Shown here piece after piece: positions 26,570 to 35,489 of a stretch of DNA of 52,930 nt. Origin of the DNA: Salinispora cortesiana (GTDB lineage: Bacteria > Actinomycetota > Actinomycetes > Mycobacteriales > Micromonosporaceae); contig NZ_AXVR01000036.1 in the NCBI RefSeq assembly GCF_000484695.1, positions 1 to 52,930 on the forward strand. Reading direction: 5' to 3'. The notes under the pieces are model-generated. The model did no database searches. It saw only the letters and a list, made by a program, of their open reading frames with translations, and was not told the origin of the DNA. Numbering within the stretch: the first letter of the stretch is position 1; each line of letters starts with the position of its first letter. Made by a program: the position numbers and the translations under genes.

Positions 26570-27454
26570 GTGAATTCGGGTCAGGTGAACGCGGCCAACA
26601 CGCGTACCGCGACGGTCACTTCGGTACTGGATGGCGCCACCGGCTGGGAACCCCTCGCCGGCGGGCTCGCCCACCACGTGCAGCGAGTCCGGCTCGCCGA
26701 TGGCCGGCCGGCAGTGGTCAAGCAGACCCCGGCATCCTCGCAGAGCCCGCCCGGCATGTTCGCGCTGGAAGCCGCGGGGCTGCGCGCCCTCAGCGAGCTC
26801 GGTGGCGTCCACACACCCGAGGTCTACGAGGTGACCGAGCACCATCTCGTCCTCGCCGCCCTGGCTCCCCGCCCCGACACCGACCAATACTGGGAGGAGG
26901 CCGGCCGCGCAATCGCCCGGCTGCACTCTGTTGCGGGCAGCACCTTCGGCTGGCCCGAGGACGGCTGGCTCGGCCTGCTGCCCCAACACAACAAGCAGAC
27001 CAGCAACGGCCACGAGTTCTTCGCCACCCACCGGCTACTGCGCTACGCGACCGAGCCGAAGGTCCAACAGGTCCTGGACCCCACCGACCTGACCCGGCTG
27101 GAGCGCATCTGCGAACGGCTACCCGACCTGCTCCCACCCGCCCCCGCCGTGCTCACCCACGGCGACCTCTGGCGCAACAACCTCATCGCCACCGACCAGG
27201 GCACCCCCGTGTTCATCGACCCCGCGGTGCACTGGAACTGGGCCGAAGCCGACCTCAGCATGATCTACAGCGTTGACCGCCCGCCCGAGCCCTTCTTCGC
27301 CGCCTACGAGGAAGCCGCCGCTCCCCAGCCCGGCTGGCGTGACCGGATGGACCTGCTCAACCTCCGCGAACAGCTCAGCGTCCTCGCCCACTTCGGCTCC
27401 GACCTCCCGGACTGGATCCGCGACACCAAGACCGTGCTGCGCAAATACAGCTGA
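26570..27454 (+). CDS. Fructosamine kinase family protein
   Basis: A 294-residue kinase-like protein of the fructosamine-3-kinase family. The N-lobe has LAHHVQRVRLADGRPAVVKQ with the ATP-site lysine; the catalytic loop is VLTHGDLWRNNLIA near residue 205 and the metal-binding motif is PVFIDPAVHWNWAEADLSM. The pair THGDLWxxN and DPAxxxGxxExDL is diagnostic of the family, which phosphorylates ketoamines so that glycated amines are released. GTG 26570 is preferred because AGGAAGGG lies six bases before it. The upstream 270 bases contain an unusually AT-rich stretch (about 26447-26485) that may hold its promoter. Confidence 0.88.
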   Translation: MNSGQVNAANTRTATVTSVLDGATGWEPLAGGLAHHVQRVRLADGRPAVVKQTPASSQSPPGMFALEAAGLRALSELGGVHTPEVYEVTEHHLVLAALAPRPDTDQYWEEAGRAIARLHSVAGSTFGWPEDGWLGLLPQHNKQTSNGHEFFATHRLLRYATEPKVQQVLDPTDLTRLERICERLPDLLPPAPAVLTHGDLWRNNLIATDQGTPVFIDPAVHWNWAEADLSMIYSVDRPPEPFFAAYEEAAAPQPGWRDRMDLLNLREQLSVLAHFGSDLPDWIRDTKTVLRKYS

Positions 27455-27582
27455 ACGGCGGGGCTTCAGTCGGCACCGGGCGCTGCAGCAGCCAGCCGGA
27501 ACCACCTGGCACCTGGTCCGGCCGGAGGCTGGAGGAGCGCCGCGAACTGCCGTAGCTTGTCCTCATCGGGCAGGGAGGCGCC

Positions 27583-28122
27583 ATGTTTGCCGAGCACGTG
27601 CGGGACCCTGCAGCAACCGCCGTGATCTTCGGCTTCTTCGCTTCGAGCTGGTTCGGCTGGGCGCAGGAGTCGCCTCCTGGCAGGTGGCGCGGGCTCCTCG
27701 CCGCCGGCTCGGTGACCGGCCTACTCACCGCGATCGCCGGTGCTCTGCTGACCTGGCGGCTCTGGCACAACGACACCGCCTTCGACGAGGCCACCAGCCG
27801 CGCGTTCGGGGTCGTGGTCGCCATCGAGTTCGGGGCCGCGGCTCTCGGGTCGGTCCTACTCGCGCTCCGCGGCCGACGGGACCTGATCTCGATGTGGGTC
27901 GCCTTCGTCGTCGGTGCCCACCTCTTCCCGGTCGCCGCGCTGATCGGCTATCCGATGATCCACGTGGTCGCCGTTCTCATCACGGCCGTCTCGGTCGCCG
28001 CGCTCCCGGTCGCCCGAGCCCGGAAGCTGTCGGTGAGCGCAGTCGTCGGCGCGCCAACCGGGCTGGTCCTGCTCGCCGCTGCGCTCTTCTCTGTTGTCTC
28101 CGCAGCCATCGTCGGTTTCTGA
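27583..28122 (+). CDS. Integral membrane protein, unknown
   Basis: A 179-residue protein with six hydrophobic segments (about residues 12-28, 36-58, 72-92, 101-120, 124-142 and 152-176). GGGAGGCGCC precedes ATG 27583. I recognise no named family. It follows the fructosamine kinase by 128 bases in the same direction. Confidence 0.7.
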   Translation: MFAEHVRDPAATAVIFGFFASSWFGWAQESPPGRWRGLLAAGSVTGLLTAIAGALLTWRLWHNDTAFDEATSRAFGVVVAIEFGAAALGSVLLALRGRRDLISMWVAFVVGAHLFPVAALIGYPMIHVVAVLITAVSVAALPVARARKLSVSAVVGAPTGLVLLAAALFSVVSAAIVGF

Positions 28123-28192
28123 ATCCCTGCACTGCTGGAAGCGGCAGATTTTGCTTGCCGCAGTCGTGTGGTTGTCCGCTACGTTGCCCCAC

Positions 28193-29038
28193 GTGACTGT
28201 CGAGGTCCCCTACCGCCCGCTTCCCCCCAACCAGTCGAACGTCCGGTACGCGCATGGCCCGGACTCGGGCCCGCAGCAGGGTGTGCCCGCAGGCGAAACC
28301 ATCGAGTTCGACTGGCGCGAAAGCCGTGCCTACCCGGGGACATCTCGCAGGTTCTGGGTTCACCTTCCGGCGCAGTACGACCCGGCAGAGCCAGCGGCGC
28401 TGATCGTATTTCAGGATGGAAGGTTGTATCTGGACGCGGAGGGGGAAGTCCGGGGCGGAACCGTTCTGGACAATCTCATCCACCGGGGAGAAATTCCGGT
28501 AACCATTGGCCTGTTCGTGGACCCGGGCATCTTCGAGGGGGCCGAGAATCCGAAAGACCGCAACATCGAGTACGACGCCTTCGACGATCGCTACGTCAAC
28601 TTCCTCCTAAACGAGATCATCCCTCAGGTCACCGACCGCTACGCAGTTACCGAGGACCCTGAGCTGTGGGGCATCTGTGGTGGTAGCAGTGGCGGCAACT
28701 GCGCCTTTACCGCGGCGTGGCTCCGCCCGGACAAGTTCCGTCGGGTCATCGGCTGCCTGTCCAGCTTTGCGCAGATGCCCGGCGGTAATCCATACCCCGA
28801 ACTGATTCCCCGCGTTCCCCGCAAGCCGCTCCGTATCTTCCTGCAGGCCGGCCATCGAGACCTGCACTGGAACGAGCCCGAGCAAAACTGGCTGGCAAAC
28901 AACCTCCGAGTCGCAGCCGCCCTGGCGGAAGCGGGCTACGACTTCCGTCTGGTACTGGGCGATGGTGGCCACAGCCCAAATCATGGCGGCACCCTTATCC
29001 CCGACGCTCTGCGGTGGCTGTGGCGGCCCAGCCGATAG
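28193..29038 (+). CDS. Esterase (enterochelin-esterase / esterase D-like alpha/beta hydrolase)
   Basis: About 281 residues of the PF00756 esterase type. Strand and turn RFWVHLPAQYDPAEPAALIV is followed by FQDG, the nucleophile elbow GICGGSSGGNCAF with the catalytic Ser near residue 166, and the C-terminal histidine in GDGGHSPNHGG. Relatives hydrolyse siderophore esters, S-formylglutathione or peptide esters. No signal peptide follows the preferred GTG at 28193. Upstream in-frame TTG starts from 28094 would overlap the previous gene and add a hydrophobic segment, so the true start is open. Confidence 0.82.
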   Translation: MTVEVPYRPLPPNQSNVRYAHGPDSGPQQGVPAGETIEFDWRESRAYPGTSRRFWVHLPAQYDPAEPAALIVFQDGRLYLDAEGEVRGGTVLDNLIHRGEIPVTIGLFVDPGIFEGAENPKDRNIEYDAFDDRYVNFLLNEIIPQVTDRYAVTEDPELWGICGGSSGGNCAFTAAWLRPDKFRRVIGCLSSFAQMPGGNPYPELIPRVPRKPLRIFLQAGHRDLHWNEPEQNWLANNLRVAAALAEAGYDFRLVLGDGGHSPNHGGTLIPDALRWLWRPSR

Positions 29039-29123
29039 CCGGCGAGCGATGCTTCGCACCTTGGCTCAGAGAACACTCTCCCGGCGCGAACGGAGGCCAG
29101 CGTATATATTTAGCCACGCTGTT

Positions 29124-29540
29124 ATGACGAGTGGGGGTACGTCGGTGAGTGACCAGCGTCAGCAGGGCTACAAGTTGAACCGGCTGCACCACACGCAGTT
29201 GGCCATCCCGCCGAAGTCGGAGCCGACCGTGCGAGAGTTCTACGGCGGCGTACTCGGCATGGCCGAGATAGACAAGCCGCCAGCTCTCGCCGCGCGCGGT
29301 GGTTGCTGGTTTCGCTCCGGCGGGCTCGAGATCCACCTCGGCGTAGAGCAGAACTTCCGGCCGGCCCGCAAGGCGCACCCGGGAATCCTGGTGGATGACA
29401 TCGACGCTCTGGCCAAGCACCTCGGCGAGCACGGGATCGAGGTCGACTGGGACGACAACTTCCCCGGGCACCGTCGGATCTACGCCCACGACCCGCTGGG
29501 CAACCGACTGGAGTTCCTGGAGCCGCAACAACCAGCCTGA
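29124..29540 (+). CDS. VOC-fold (glyoxalase/bleomycin-resistance type) protein
   Basis: A 138-residue two-module VOC protein. Module one has LNRLHHTQLAIPPKSEPTVR with the first candidate metal ligand, then FYGGVLGM. Module two begins HPGILVDDIDALAKHLGEHG and ends RIYAHDPLGNRLEFLEP, with the glutamate of the last strand. These proteins use a divalent metal for lyase, dioxygenase or drug-binding roles. ATG 29124 is used; GTG 29145 is also possible. Its last codons and stop lie in the first unit of a 25-bp tandem repeat. Confidence 0.85.
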   Translation: MTSGGTSVSDQRQQGYKLNRLHHTQLAIPPKSEPTVREFYGGVLGMAEIDKPPALAARGGCWFRSGGLEIHLGVEQNFRPARKAHPGILVDDIDALAKHLGEHGIEVDWDDNFPGHRRIYAHDPLGNRLEFLEPQQPA

Positions 29541-29615
29541 CCTGGAGCCGCAACAACTGGCCTGACCTGGAGCCGCAACAACTGGCCTGACCTGGAGCTG
29601 GAGCAGCCGGCCTAA
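29516..29615. repeat. Four tandem 25-bp units spanning the VOC stop codon
   Basis: Units at 29516-29540, 29541-29565, 29566-29590 and 29591-29615. Units 2 and 3 are identical; unit 1 differs in a few bases and unit 4 is more diverged. Each contains CCTGGAGC at the start and CCTGA or CCTAA at the end, so the coding end and stop of the VOC gene have been copied three times. Unit 4 also holds the stop codon of the convergent pseudogene. The unit is not palindromic, so it does not look like a terminator. Confidence 0.85.
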
Positions 29616-30309
29616 CCTGGTCCGGCGAGGCGCGCCCAGTCGGTGATGAGCGTGACCATGCCTGCTACTCGCTCGACCACCAACTCGGCGGCCTCGTCCT
29701 TGCTGTAGTTCGACGACCCAAGGTCGTTGCTGACTGTCCGGCCGAGGACGGCCGGGCCAAACCAGCTGAACTTCGCGGCGTCACACGCGCCGACGGCGAC
29801 CCGAACCGCGTCCTCGGAGCCGGCCCAGCCACCGTCCCGCAAGCCCTTGAGGTAGCCGTCGAGACAGCTCGCCGCGATCTCCGGCAGCAGGTCCGGATCC
29901 ATCAGGCCGTGGGCGACCATTCGAAACCACCGGCGCCGCAGACGTGGTCCAGCCAAAGTTCGACCATGCCGTCAGCACGTACGGTGGTCTCCAGCAACTC
30001 CGGCCCACTGATGCCGGCCTCGGCGTAGGCAGTCGAGGTCAAGCCTTCCGCGTAGGCCAGTGACTCCCGCCGCCAGTAGTTCCAGTGCGCCGGCTCGGCG
30101 GAGGTCGGCCAGTAGCCGCTGTACCCGGGCGTCCCGGGCTGGTAGATCTTCAACACCGCTTGACCAGGCGTCCCCCGCACACGCCAGATCCCGTAGGTCG
30201 CGGCATTTCCCTTGTTGTGCCGCAGCTCCTCGAGTTCGAGCACCGGCAGGCCGACCCGGTCGGGAACGTGGTGGACAGCGACCGACTCACCCTCGCCGAT
30301 TTCCAACAT
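29612..30309 (-). pseudogene. APH-like phosphotransferase with deleted catalytic core
   Basis: From ATG 30309 the frame reads MLEIGEGESVAVHHVPDRVG, continues through YGIWRVRGTPGQAVLKIYQP (N-lobe with a candidate ATP lysine) to MVELWLDHVCGAGGFEWS and then stops. Homology resumes in another frame at DPDLLPEIAASCLDGYLKGL and runs to WARLAGPG at 29612, the helical C-terminus. The catalytic loop and metal-binding Asp expected between them are absent, so both a frameshift and a deletion have occurred. Confidence 0.65.
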
Positions 30310-30327
30310 TCGTCCAGAGCATGCGGC

Positions 30328-30588
30328 ATGACTCAAGTGGTTGACGAGGACGGAGCGGCCCGTTGGAGCGAGGTGACCAGCACCAGCTACGACACCGAAT
30401 CGCTCGAGGACGTGCCATACGTGACGCTCAGCTCCGGCGGCCACCCGGTGGCGGGAGTCTTCGCCGGCGCTGAGCAGCGCCCTTACGAAGGGCACGAGGC
30501 GTGGCTGGCGTACTTCAGGTCCCGATTCGGTGCCACTTTCGTGGCCATCGAACATCGCGGCCAGTCCCGCCTCGGGCACACGACATAG
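30328..30588 (+). pseudogene. VOC-like protein fragment
   Basis: An 86-residue frame whose middle, VPYVTLSSGGHPVAGVFAGA followed by HEAWLAYFRSR, resembles the central strands of VOC proteins (GxxVAGM and WLxYxxV). The first module's start and the closing strand are missing and the last 20 residues do not fit the family. It is divergent from the phosphotransferase remnant and precedes an intact VOC gene. Confidence 0.45.
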
Positions 30589-30734
30589 GCCCAGCGCCTC
30601 AAGGAAAGCACGAGCCCTGGGGCAGCCGGAGGACTAGTATCATCGACCTACGACATAGCCCCATAATGACGCGGGAGCAGCAACCGGGACCTTGCGCACG
30701 GTAGGGGCTTGAACGCGAGAGGAATGGGAACCCG

Positions 30735-31118
30735 ATGAGTCAAGCCAGGGTAGGCACAATCGCGGGCTTCGACCTGACCGTCCAGGACGCGGACCGCATA
30801 CGCGACTTCTATGCAGACGTGGTCGGCTGGAAGCCAGAGCCGCTAAGCATGGGCGACTACGACGACTACGTGATGCTCGCACCGGACGGTAGCCCGGTCG
30901 CAGGCATTTGCCACGCCAGGAGCGGCAACGCCGACCTGCCGCCACAGTGGATCACCTACATCGCGGTCAGCGACCTTTCCGAAAGCCTGACGCGGGCGAC
31001 CGAGAAAGGTGGCGAGGTTGTGCGGCAGCCCAACGGCACCGGTCCCGGCGGATTCGCGCTGATCAAGGATCCTGCCGGCGCGGTTGTCGCGCTGATGCAG
31101 AACCCCCACCCAAGCTGA
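30735..31118 (+). CDS. VOC-fold protein
   Basis: A 127-residue VOC protein of the type often annotated as glyoxalase-like. It opens VGTIAGFDLTVQDADRIRDF with YADVVGWKPEP, then MLAPDGSPVAGICHA and WITYIAVSDLSESLTRATEK, and closes FALIKDPAGAVVALMQ. The metal ligands of true glyoxalase I (His, Glu) are only partly present, so catalysis is uncertain. GAGAGGAATGGGA precedes ATG 30735. Confidence 0.85.
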   Translation: MSQARVGTIAGFDLTVQDADRIRDFYADVVGWKPEPLSMGDYDDYVMLAPDGSPVAGICHARSGNADLPPQWITYIAVSDLSESLTRATEKGGEVVRQPNGTGPGGFALIKDPAGAVVALMQNPHPS

Positions 31119-31366
31119 GCCGTAAACGGCCTCAGCCCCGGTCCGATCCGCAGCCCGCGACTCGACGACACAGACACCACACCGGCGGATCGGCGACGAC
31201 GCGACTGGTCAGCCACGACGGCGCTGCCACGGTCCGCCCACTTCGGCGCGCTGACAGGCTCGCGTGGTAGCCACCCTTAGCCGGGTTTCGCTGATCCGGA
31301 GAGCGGGTAGCCCAGAACCGGTCCTGCCCCGAATTGCTGGCAGCACCGAAAGAGGGGAACGAGGCG

Positions 31367-31930
31367 ATGGCGGCGAAGCTCGACGGCAAGCGGGTGGCGA
31401 TTCTGGCGACCGACGGGGTGGAAGAGATGGAGTACACCAAGACCCGTGCAGCTGTGGAGGCCGCCGGCGGCACCGTCGAACTGATCTCGCTGGGTGCGGA
31501 ACCGATTCAGTCAGTGGATCACTTGGACAAGTCCGCGACGTACGAGGTAGACCGGGTCGTCACCGACGCGGACCCCGCCGGCTACGACGCCTTGGTGCTG
31601 CCCGGTGGGGTAGCCAACCCAGACTTCTTGCGGGCCGACCCCAACGCGGTGCGCTTCGTACGGACTTTCGTTGAATCCGGTAAGCCGGTAGCCGCTATTT
31701 GTCACGGCCTGTGGCCGCTGGTCGAGGCGAACGTGGTGCAGGGCCGCACCCTCACCTCCTGGCCGAGCCTGCGCACCGACTTGGCCAACGCGGGCGCCAC
31801 CTGGGTTGACGAGGAGGTCTATGTCGACAACGGCCTGATCACCAGCCGCAGACCCGGCGATCTACCGGCGTTCTGCGCCACGTTGGTCGCCGAAATCGCC
31901 GACGGCGGGTATGCCGGATCGGCCAGTTGA
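31367..31930 (+). CDS. DJ-1/PfpI family protein (YhbO/PfpI-like)
   Basis: A 187-residue class I glutamine-amidotransferase-like protein. It begins KRVAILATDGVEEMEYTKTR, where the Glu next to the active site is conserved, and has the elbow PVAAICHGLWPLVEANVVQG with nucleophile Cys in AICHG near residue 113. ADPAGYDALVLPGGVANPDF is the typical strand before it. Members act as proteases, chaperones or glyoxalase/deglycase enzymes in carbonyl stress. The ATG at 31367 follows GAGGGGAACGAGGCG. It lies in the same stretch as VOC and fructosamine kinase genes. Confidence 0.88.
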   Translation: MAAKLDGKRVAILATDGVEEMEYTKTRAAVEAAGGTVELISLGAEPIQSVDHLDKSATYEVDRVVTDADPAGYDALVLPGGVANPDFLRADPNAVRFVRTFVESGKPVAAICHGLWPLVEANVVQGRTLTSWPSLRTDLANAGATWVDEEVYVDNGLITSRRPGDLPAFCATLVAEIADGGYAGSAS

Positions 31931-32038
31931 CACCGGCAGCACGGATCTCCTGCGGGAGTAGCAAGTAGCGGCGCACACCTCGCCGGGCACAGCGCTGATC
32001 GCGCCCGGCCCGACGAAGTATCGAGCCGGGCGCGGCAA

Positions 32039-32484
32039 CTATGCCTGGAAGCGGGTACGGCGTCGACGCCCGATCACATAGCCCGCACCGCCCAGGAGTA
32101 GCAGTGCACCTCCGATGCCGGCCGCGGTCGCGGTGTCGGCACCAGTCACGGCCAACCCACCGCCTTCGCCGCCGGTGGGGTCGGCCGGGGAGGCAGAGGT
32201 CGGCGCACCGGTCGGCGCAGCCGTTGGCGTGGCGGTCGGCGTGGCCGTTGGCGTCACGGTCTGCGTCAAGGTGTGGGCTGAGCTGCGCAGTCAAGCTCAC
32301 GTGCGACGTACAGGCCGTCATTGAGGTAGGCCAGATACACATCGACAGCTGCCTGGCCCAGCACCTCCTGGGTGGCCGCATCCACGTTGGGACCAGCGTC
32401 GGTCAACGTCTGGACCACGCGGATCCGCAGATCCACCGACCAGGCGCTCTGCACTTCCGCCCTGAGGAATGATCTGATGACCGT
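32039..32484 (-). pseudogene. Small LAXTG-sorted surface protein, remnant
   Basis: At the leftward 3' end a frame encodes a TP-repeat linker (PTATPTATPTAAPTGAPTS), then GGLAVTGADTATAAG, a hydrophobic helix and the basic tail GRRRRTRFQA, the sorting signal recognised by class E sortases in actinomycetes. Upstream, a different frame encodes a helical part (LRIRVVQTLTDAGPNVDAAT to ARELDCAAQPTP) that stops exactly where the linker starts, indicating a one-base frameshift near 32268. No signal peptide is found before it, so the N-terminus is also missing. Confidence 0.5.
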
Positions 32485-32691
32485 TCAACGGTTCATCCTG
32501 TCCGCCAGCAGATTTCGTCCTAATACAGGACGAGAGCAGCTAAACCGTTGGGCACAAAGCGGATCGACCGAGATCGCCTAGCCCAGGGAGCAACGGTCGC
32601 GCCGGACGGTCCACCGGTTCACCCGGCGGACCGTCCGGCGCAACCCAGCACCTGCTTCCTGATCAATGACGTGCGCGAGGATCAGAGTGGG

Positions 32692-33744
32692 TCAACGCCG
32701 CTTTGCCCGCTGGGCGTCTTTGATGACCCGGGCGAGTCTCCGACCCGCGCGGCGCTGGGCCGCAGGATCCGCGCGGAGCTCTGCCCACGCGGCCTCACGG
32801 CACAGCTGATTCCAGGCCCGCAGTCGCTGCTCGCTCAGCCTCCCGTCGGCGACGGCCGCGAGCACCTCGCAACCAGGCTCGTTGGCATGACCGCAGTCAC
32901 CGAAGCGACAGCCGAGCGCCAACTCCGCGATGTCGTCGAACCCGGCGTCAACGGTGGCAACGTCGGCATGAACACCGACCTCGCGCACGCCAGGAGTGTC
33001 AATCAGGCAGCAACCACCCTTCAGCGCGAAGAGCTGCCGGGCAGTGGTGGTGTGCCGGCCCTTCGCATCCGAGCTGCGGACCTCTCCGGTGGCGCCCAAC
33101 TCCCGGCCAGCAAGGGCGTTGAGGAGCGTCGACTTTCCTGCCCCGGATTCACCGACGAGCACCAGCGTGCGCTGCGCGCACCGGCCGAGGAGGTCGGATA
33201 CCCCGGCAGCTGCCGCCGCCGCGACGGAGATGACGTCGACGCCGGGATGCTGCTGGAGCAGACTGCTTTCGATCTGCGCGGTGGATCTCACGAGGTCGGC
33301 CTTGGAGAGGATCACCAACGGCGCCGCTCCAGCATCCCAGGCGAGTGAGGTGAAACGCTGCAGCCGGCCGTGGACGACCGGCCGGTCCAAGCCACAGACA
33401 ATGCCCACCACGTCCACGTTCGCGGCGATGAGCTGACTCCCTCCGGTGGAGGGGTCACGACGGCGGAGCAGCGAAGCCCGTGGCAGCAGGTCAAGAACGC
33501 GATCGTCGTCGACGACGACCCAGTCCCCGACCGCGAGCGCGGGCGCCGAGGCCCGTACGGGGAAGTGGCGGGTGCCACCTGCCGTAGTGACCAGGACGGC
33601 TGAACCGTCGTGGCGGACAACGCGCCCCGGGCGGCCAGCACCGTGTGCGGCGAGCGCCGCCTGCCATCGGTGTGACCAGCCCAAGGCGGCGAGAGACAAG
33701 GATGATTCTGGGGTCTCCGATGGACCCCGGTGGGGAAGAGACAA
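32692..33744 (-). CDS. rsgA: Ribosome small-subunit-dependent GTPase A
   Basis: A 350-residue circularly permuted GTPase: an OB domain (about residues 40-95), G4 ILSKAD at 145-150, then G1 GESGAGKST at 198-206, switch threonines at 231-234, G3 DTPG at 249-252 and the C-terminal zinc site with Cys279, Cys284, His286 and Cys292. This order is diagnostic of RsgA, which checks late 30S subunit maturation. A TTG at 33744, with AGAGGG upstream, is the apparent start. The gene is intact, unlike several neighbours. Confidence 0.93.
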   Translation of the reverse strand: MSLPHRGPSETPESSLSLAALGWSHRWQAALAAHGAGRPGRVVRHDGSAVLVTTAGGTRHFPVRASAPALAVGDWVVVDDDRVLDLLPRASLLRRRDPSTGGSQLIAANVDVVGIVCGLDRPVVHGRLQRFTSLAWDAGAAPLVILSKADLVRSTAQIESSLLQQHPGVDVISVAAAAAAGVSDLLGRCAQRTLVLVGESGAGKSTLLNALAGRELGATGEVRSSDAKGRHTTTARQLFALKGGCCLIDTPGVREVGVHADVATVDAGFDDIAELALGCRFGDCGHANEPGCEVLAAVADGRLSEQRLRAWNQLCREAAWAELRADPAAQRRAGRRLARVIKDAQRAKRR

Positions 33745-33872
33745 CTGAGGAACCCTCTGCGTGAAGGAGTGAGATCCGATCGGGTGAGCCGATCGTCACC
33801 TGATGTCGCTCAGGCGCACGAAGCGTGGCGGTTCTCAGCAATCACATGCATGAAACGCCACCTCCTCCTTCA

Positions 33873-33926
33873 GATTCCCCGCAGCTTGAGGATTCCCCAC
33901 AGCTTGAGGACTCCCCACAGCCTCAC
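33873..33926. repeat. Three 18-bp direct repeats
   Basis: GATTCCCCGCAGCTTGAG at 33873-33890 is followed by a copy with one change (33891-33908) and a third, more diverged copy (33909-33926). Read on the + strand in the frame of an ATG at 33846 they would encode the six-residue motif DSPQLE three times. No longer gene could be supported, because the frame soon runs antisense to the GNAT remnant. Confidence 0.7.
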
Positions 33927-33968
33927 GATGAGGCCCCAGACCACACTACGCTATCCGTCCCCGCCGCG

Positions 33969-34360
33969 TCACGGATGAAGGGCTTCGCTCCGAGCGGAGG
34001 GGTCCACGGCCGGCCGCGCGGCGTCTTGACCCCGTCCGGAGAGGCTGCGGACACCTACCGTCTGACCGCCGCTCTCCTCGCCGGTCGGCCGAAAGCCCAG
34101 CCTGAGGTAGAAGCCCGCCGGCCCTCCCGCCCCCGGCTCCCAGGTGACGTACGCGCGGTCGCCGCGCCTCGCCCGGACTTCTTGACATACGGCGTCAACC
34201 GCGAACCGTCCGTAGCCGCGCCCCTGGGCCTCGGCCGCGATGTTCAGCCACCACAGGCCCGACCGCAGATCATCGGCATCATGGTCGGGCCCCCTCGGAA
34301 TACAAGAGCAGCCTCAAGATTCTCCGGAGTGATCCGCGCCGGAAACACGCGGCGGACTGT
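33969..34360 (-). pseudogene. GNAT acetyltransferase remnant
   Basis: The C-terminal half is clear: LWWLNIAAEAQGRGYGRFAV contains the acetyl-CoA binding Q/RxxGxG/A loop, followed by YVTWEPGAGGPAGFYLRLGF. Before it a short N-terminal piece, FPARITPENLEAALVF, lies in another frame with the central strands (about 60 residues) deleted between. The stop is at 33969. No working enzyme can result. Confidence 0.6.
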
Positions 34361-34536
34361 AGCGGGCCGGAGGCAGAGCAGGCAAGCAGCTTTCCCCCGA
34401 TGTAGTGCGGCTTCACCTGCGCACAAGCGGTAGGCCCTGCACAACTTTGTCCATAGAGGAGAGCATGCGAGCCGTTTCGGCACCCCTGCTACGGTGTGGG
34501 AGAGGTCACCCGTCGCCAGTCGAGAAGAGATTCCCA

Positions 34537-35376
34537 GTGACAAACACCCCTTCGGACACCACGCCATCGGCCGCCGAACCGAACGGGTCACTCTCCTCGA
34601 AGATCGACACCACGATCGCGCACCCGGCCCGGATCTGGAACTACTGGCTGGGCGGCAAGGACAACTTCGAGGTGGATCGCGAGGTCGGCGATCACACGAT
34701 CGCCGCCTACCCACACATCATCGAACTGGCCCGCAACCAGCGCGCCTTCCTGGTACGCGCGGTCACCCATCTGGCCAAGGAGACCGGCGTTCGACAGTTC
34801 CTGGACATCGGCACCGGCCTGCCGACAGCCAACAACACCCACGAGGTCGCCCAGTCGATCGCTCCCGACTCGCGCATCGTCTACGCCGACAACGACCCAC
34901 TGGTCCTGGTGCATGCGCGGGCGCTACTGACCAGCCACCCCAGGGGCGCGACCGACTACATCGACGCCGACCTGCGGGAACCGGACAAAATCCTCGCTGC
35001 GGCGGCCAAGACACTCGACTTCACCAAGCCGATCGCCATCACCATGCTCGGTATTGTGATCTTCCTGGCCGACGACGACGAGGCCTACGGAGTAGTCGAC
35101 CGCCTGGTTGAGGCGCTCCCGTCGGGGAGCTACCTGGCGATGACACATACCACCAACGCCGTTCACGGCGCCGCGACCGACGAGGCGGTCCGGATCTGGA
35201 ACGAGGGCGGCTCGGACCCGATGGTGGTGCGCAGCCTCGACGGCATCGGCCGATTCTTCCGCGGCCTTGAGCTGGTCGAGCCGGGCATCGTCTCACTGAC
35301 CCGATGGCGACCCGACGCTGACACCGCTGCCGGGCCCGAGGTAGACGAGTTCTGCGGGGTGGGATACAAGCCCTGA
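34537..35376 (+). CDS. DUF574 family SAM-dependent methyltransferase
   Basis: A 279-residue protein of the PF04672 group typical of actinomycetes. The N-terminal hallmark IAHPARIWNYWLGGKDNFEV is followed by RNQRAFLVRAV, then the Rossmann motif FLDIGTGLPTANNTHEVAQS, VYADNDPLVLVHARALL with the ribose-binding acid, and DADLREPDKIL. The end reads DEFCGVGYKP. Substrates are unknown for nearly all members; many lie beside regulators or resistance genes. GTG 34537 is chosen for its GAGAAGAG upstream; an ATG at 34465 would add an atypical Cys/Arg-rich leader. It lies 113 bases before the XRE gene in the same direction. Confidence 0.9.
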   Translation: MTNTPSDTTPSAAEPNGSLSSKIDTTIAHPARIWNYWLGGKDNFEVDREVGDHTIAAYPHIIELARNQRAFLVRAVTHLAKETGVRQFLDIGTGLPTANNTHEVAQSIAPDSRIVYADNDPLVLVHARALLTSHPRGATDYIDADLREPDKILAAAAKTLDFTKPIAITMLGIVIFLADDDEAYGVVDRLVEALPSGSYLAMTHTTNAVHGAATDEAVRIWNEGGSDPMVVRSLDGIGRFFRGLELVEPGIVSLTRWRPDADTAAGPEVDEFCGVGYKP

Positions 35377-35489
35377 CCGGCAGGAGGGGTCGTCGCCGTC
35401 ATAGGTAACGGTCATGTGTCGACACCTGTCCTGCCGGGCCTCGGCGGTGTGACACTGCGGTGGATCGGTCACGGGGAGAGTGAGGAACA

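Noticed and set aside
29541..29615. Tandem repeat considered as a terminator or CRISPR-like array
   Set aside because: Units are contiguous, without spacers and without dyad symmetry or a T-run.
33825..34433. + strand frame of 202 codons starting with DSPQLE repeats
   Set aside because: Beyond the first 40 codons it is antisense to the GNAT remnant and shows no domain; only the repeat itself is reported.
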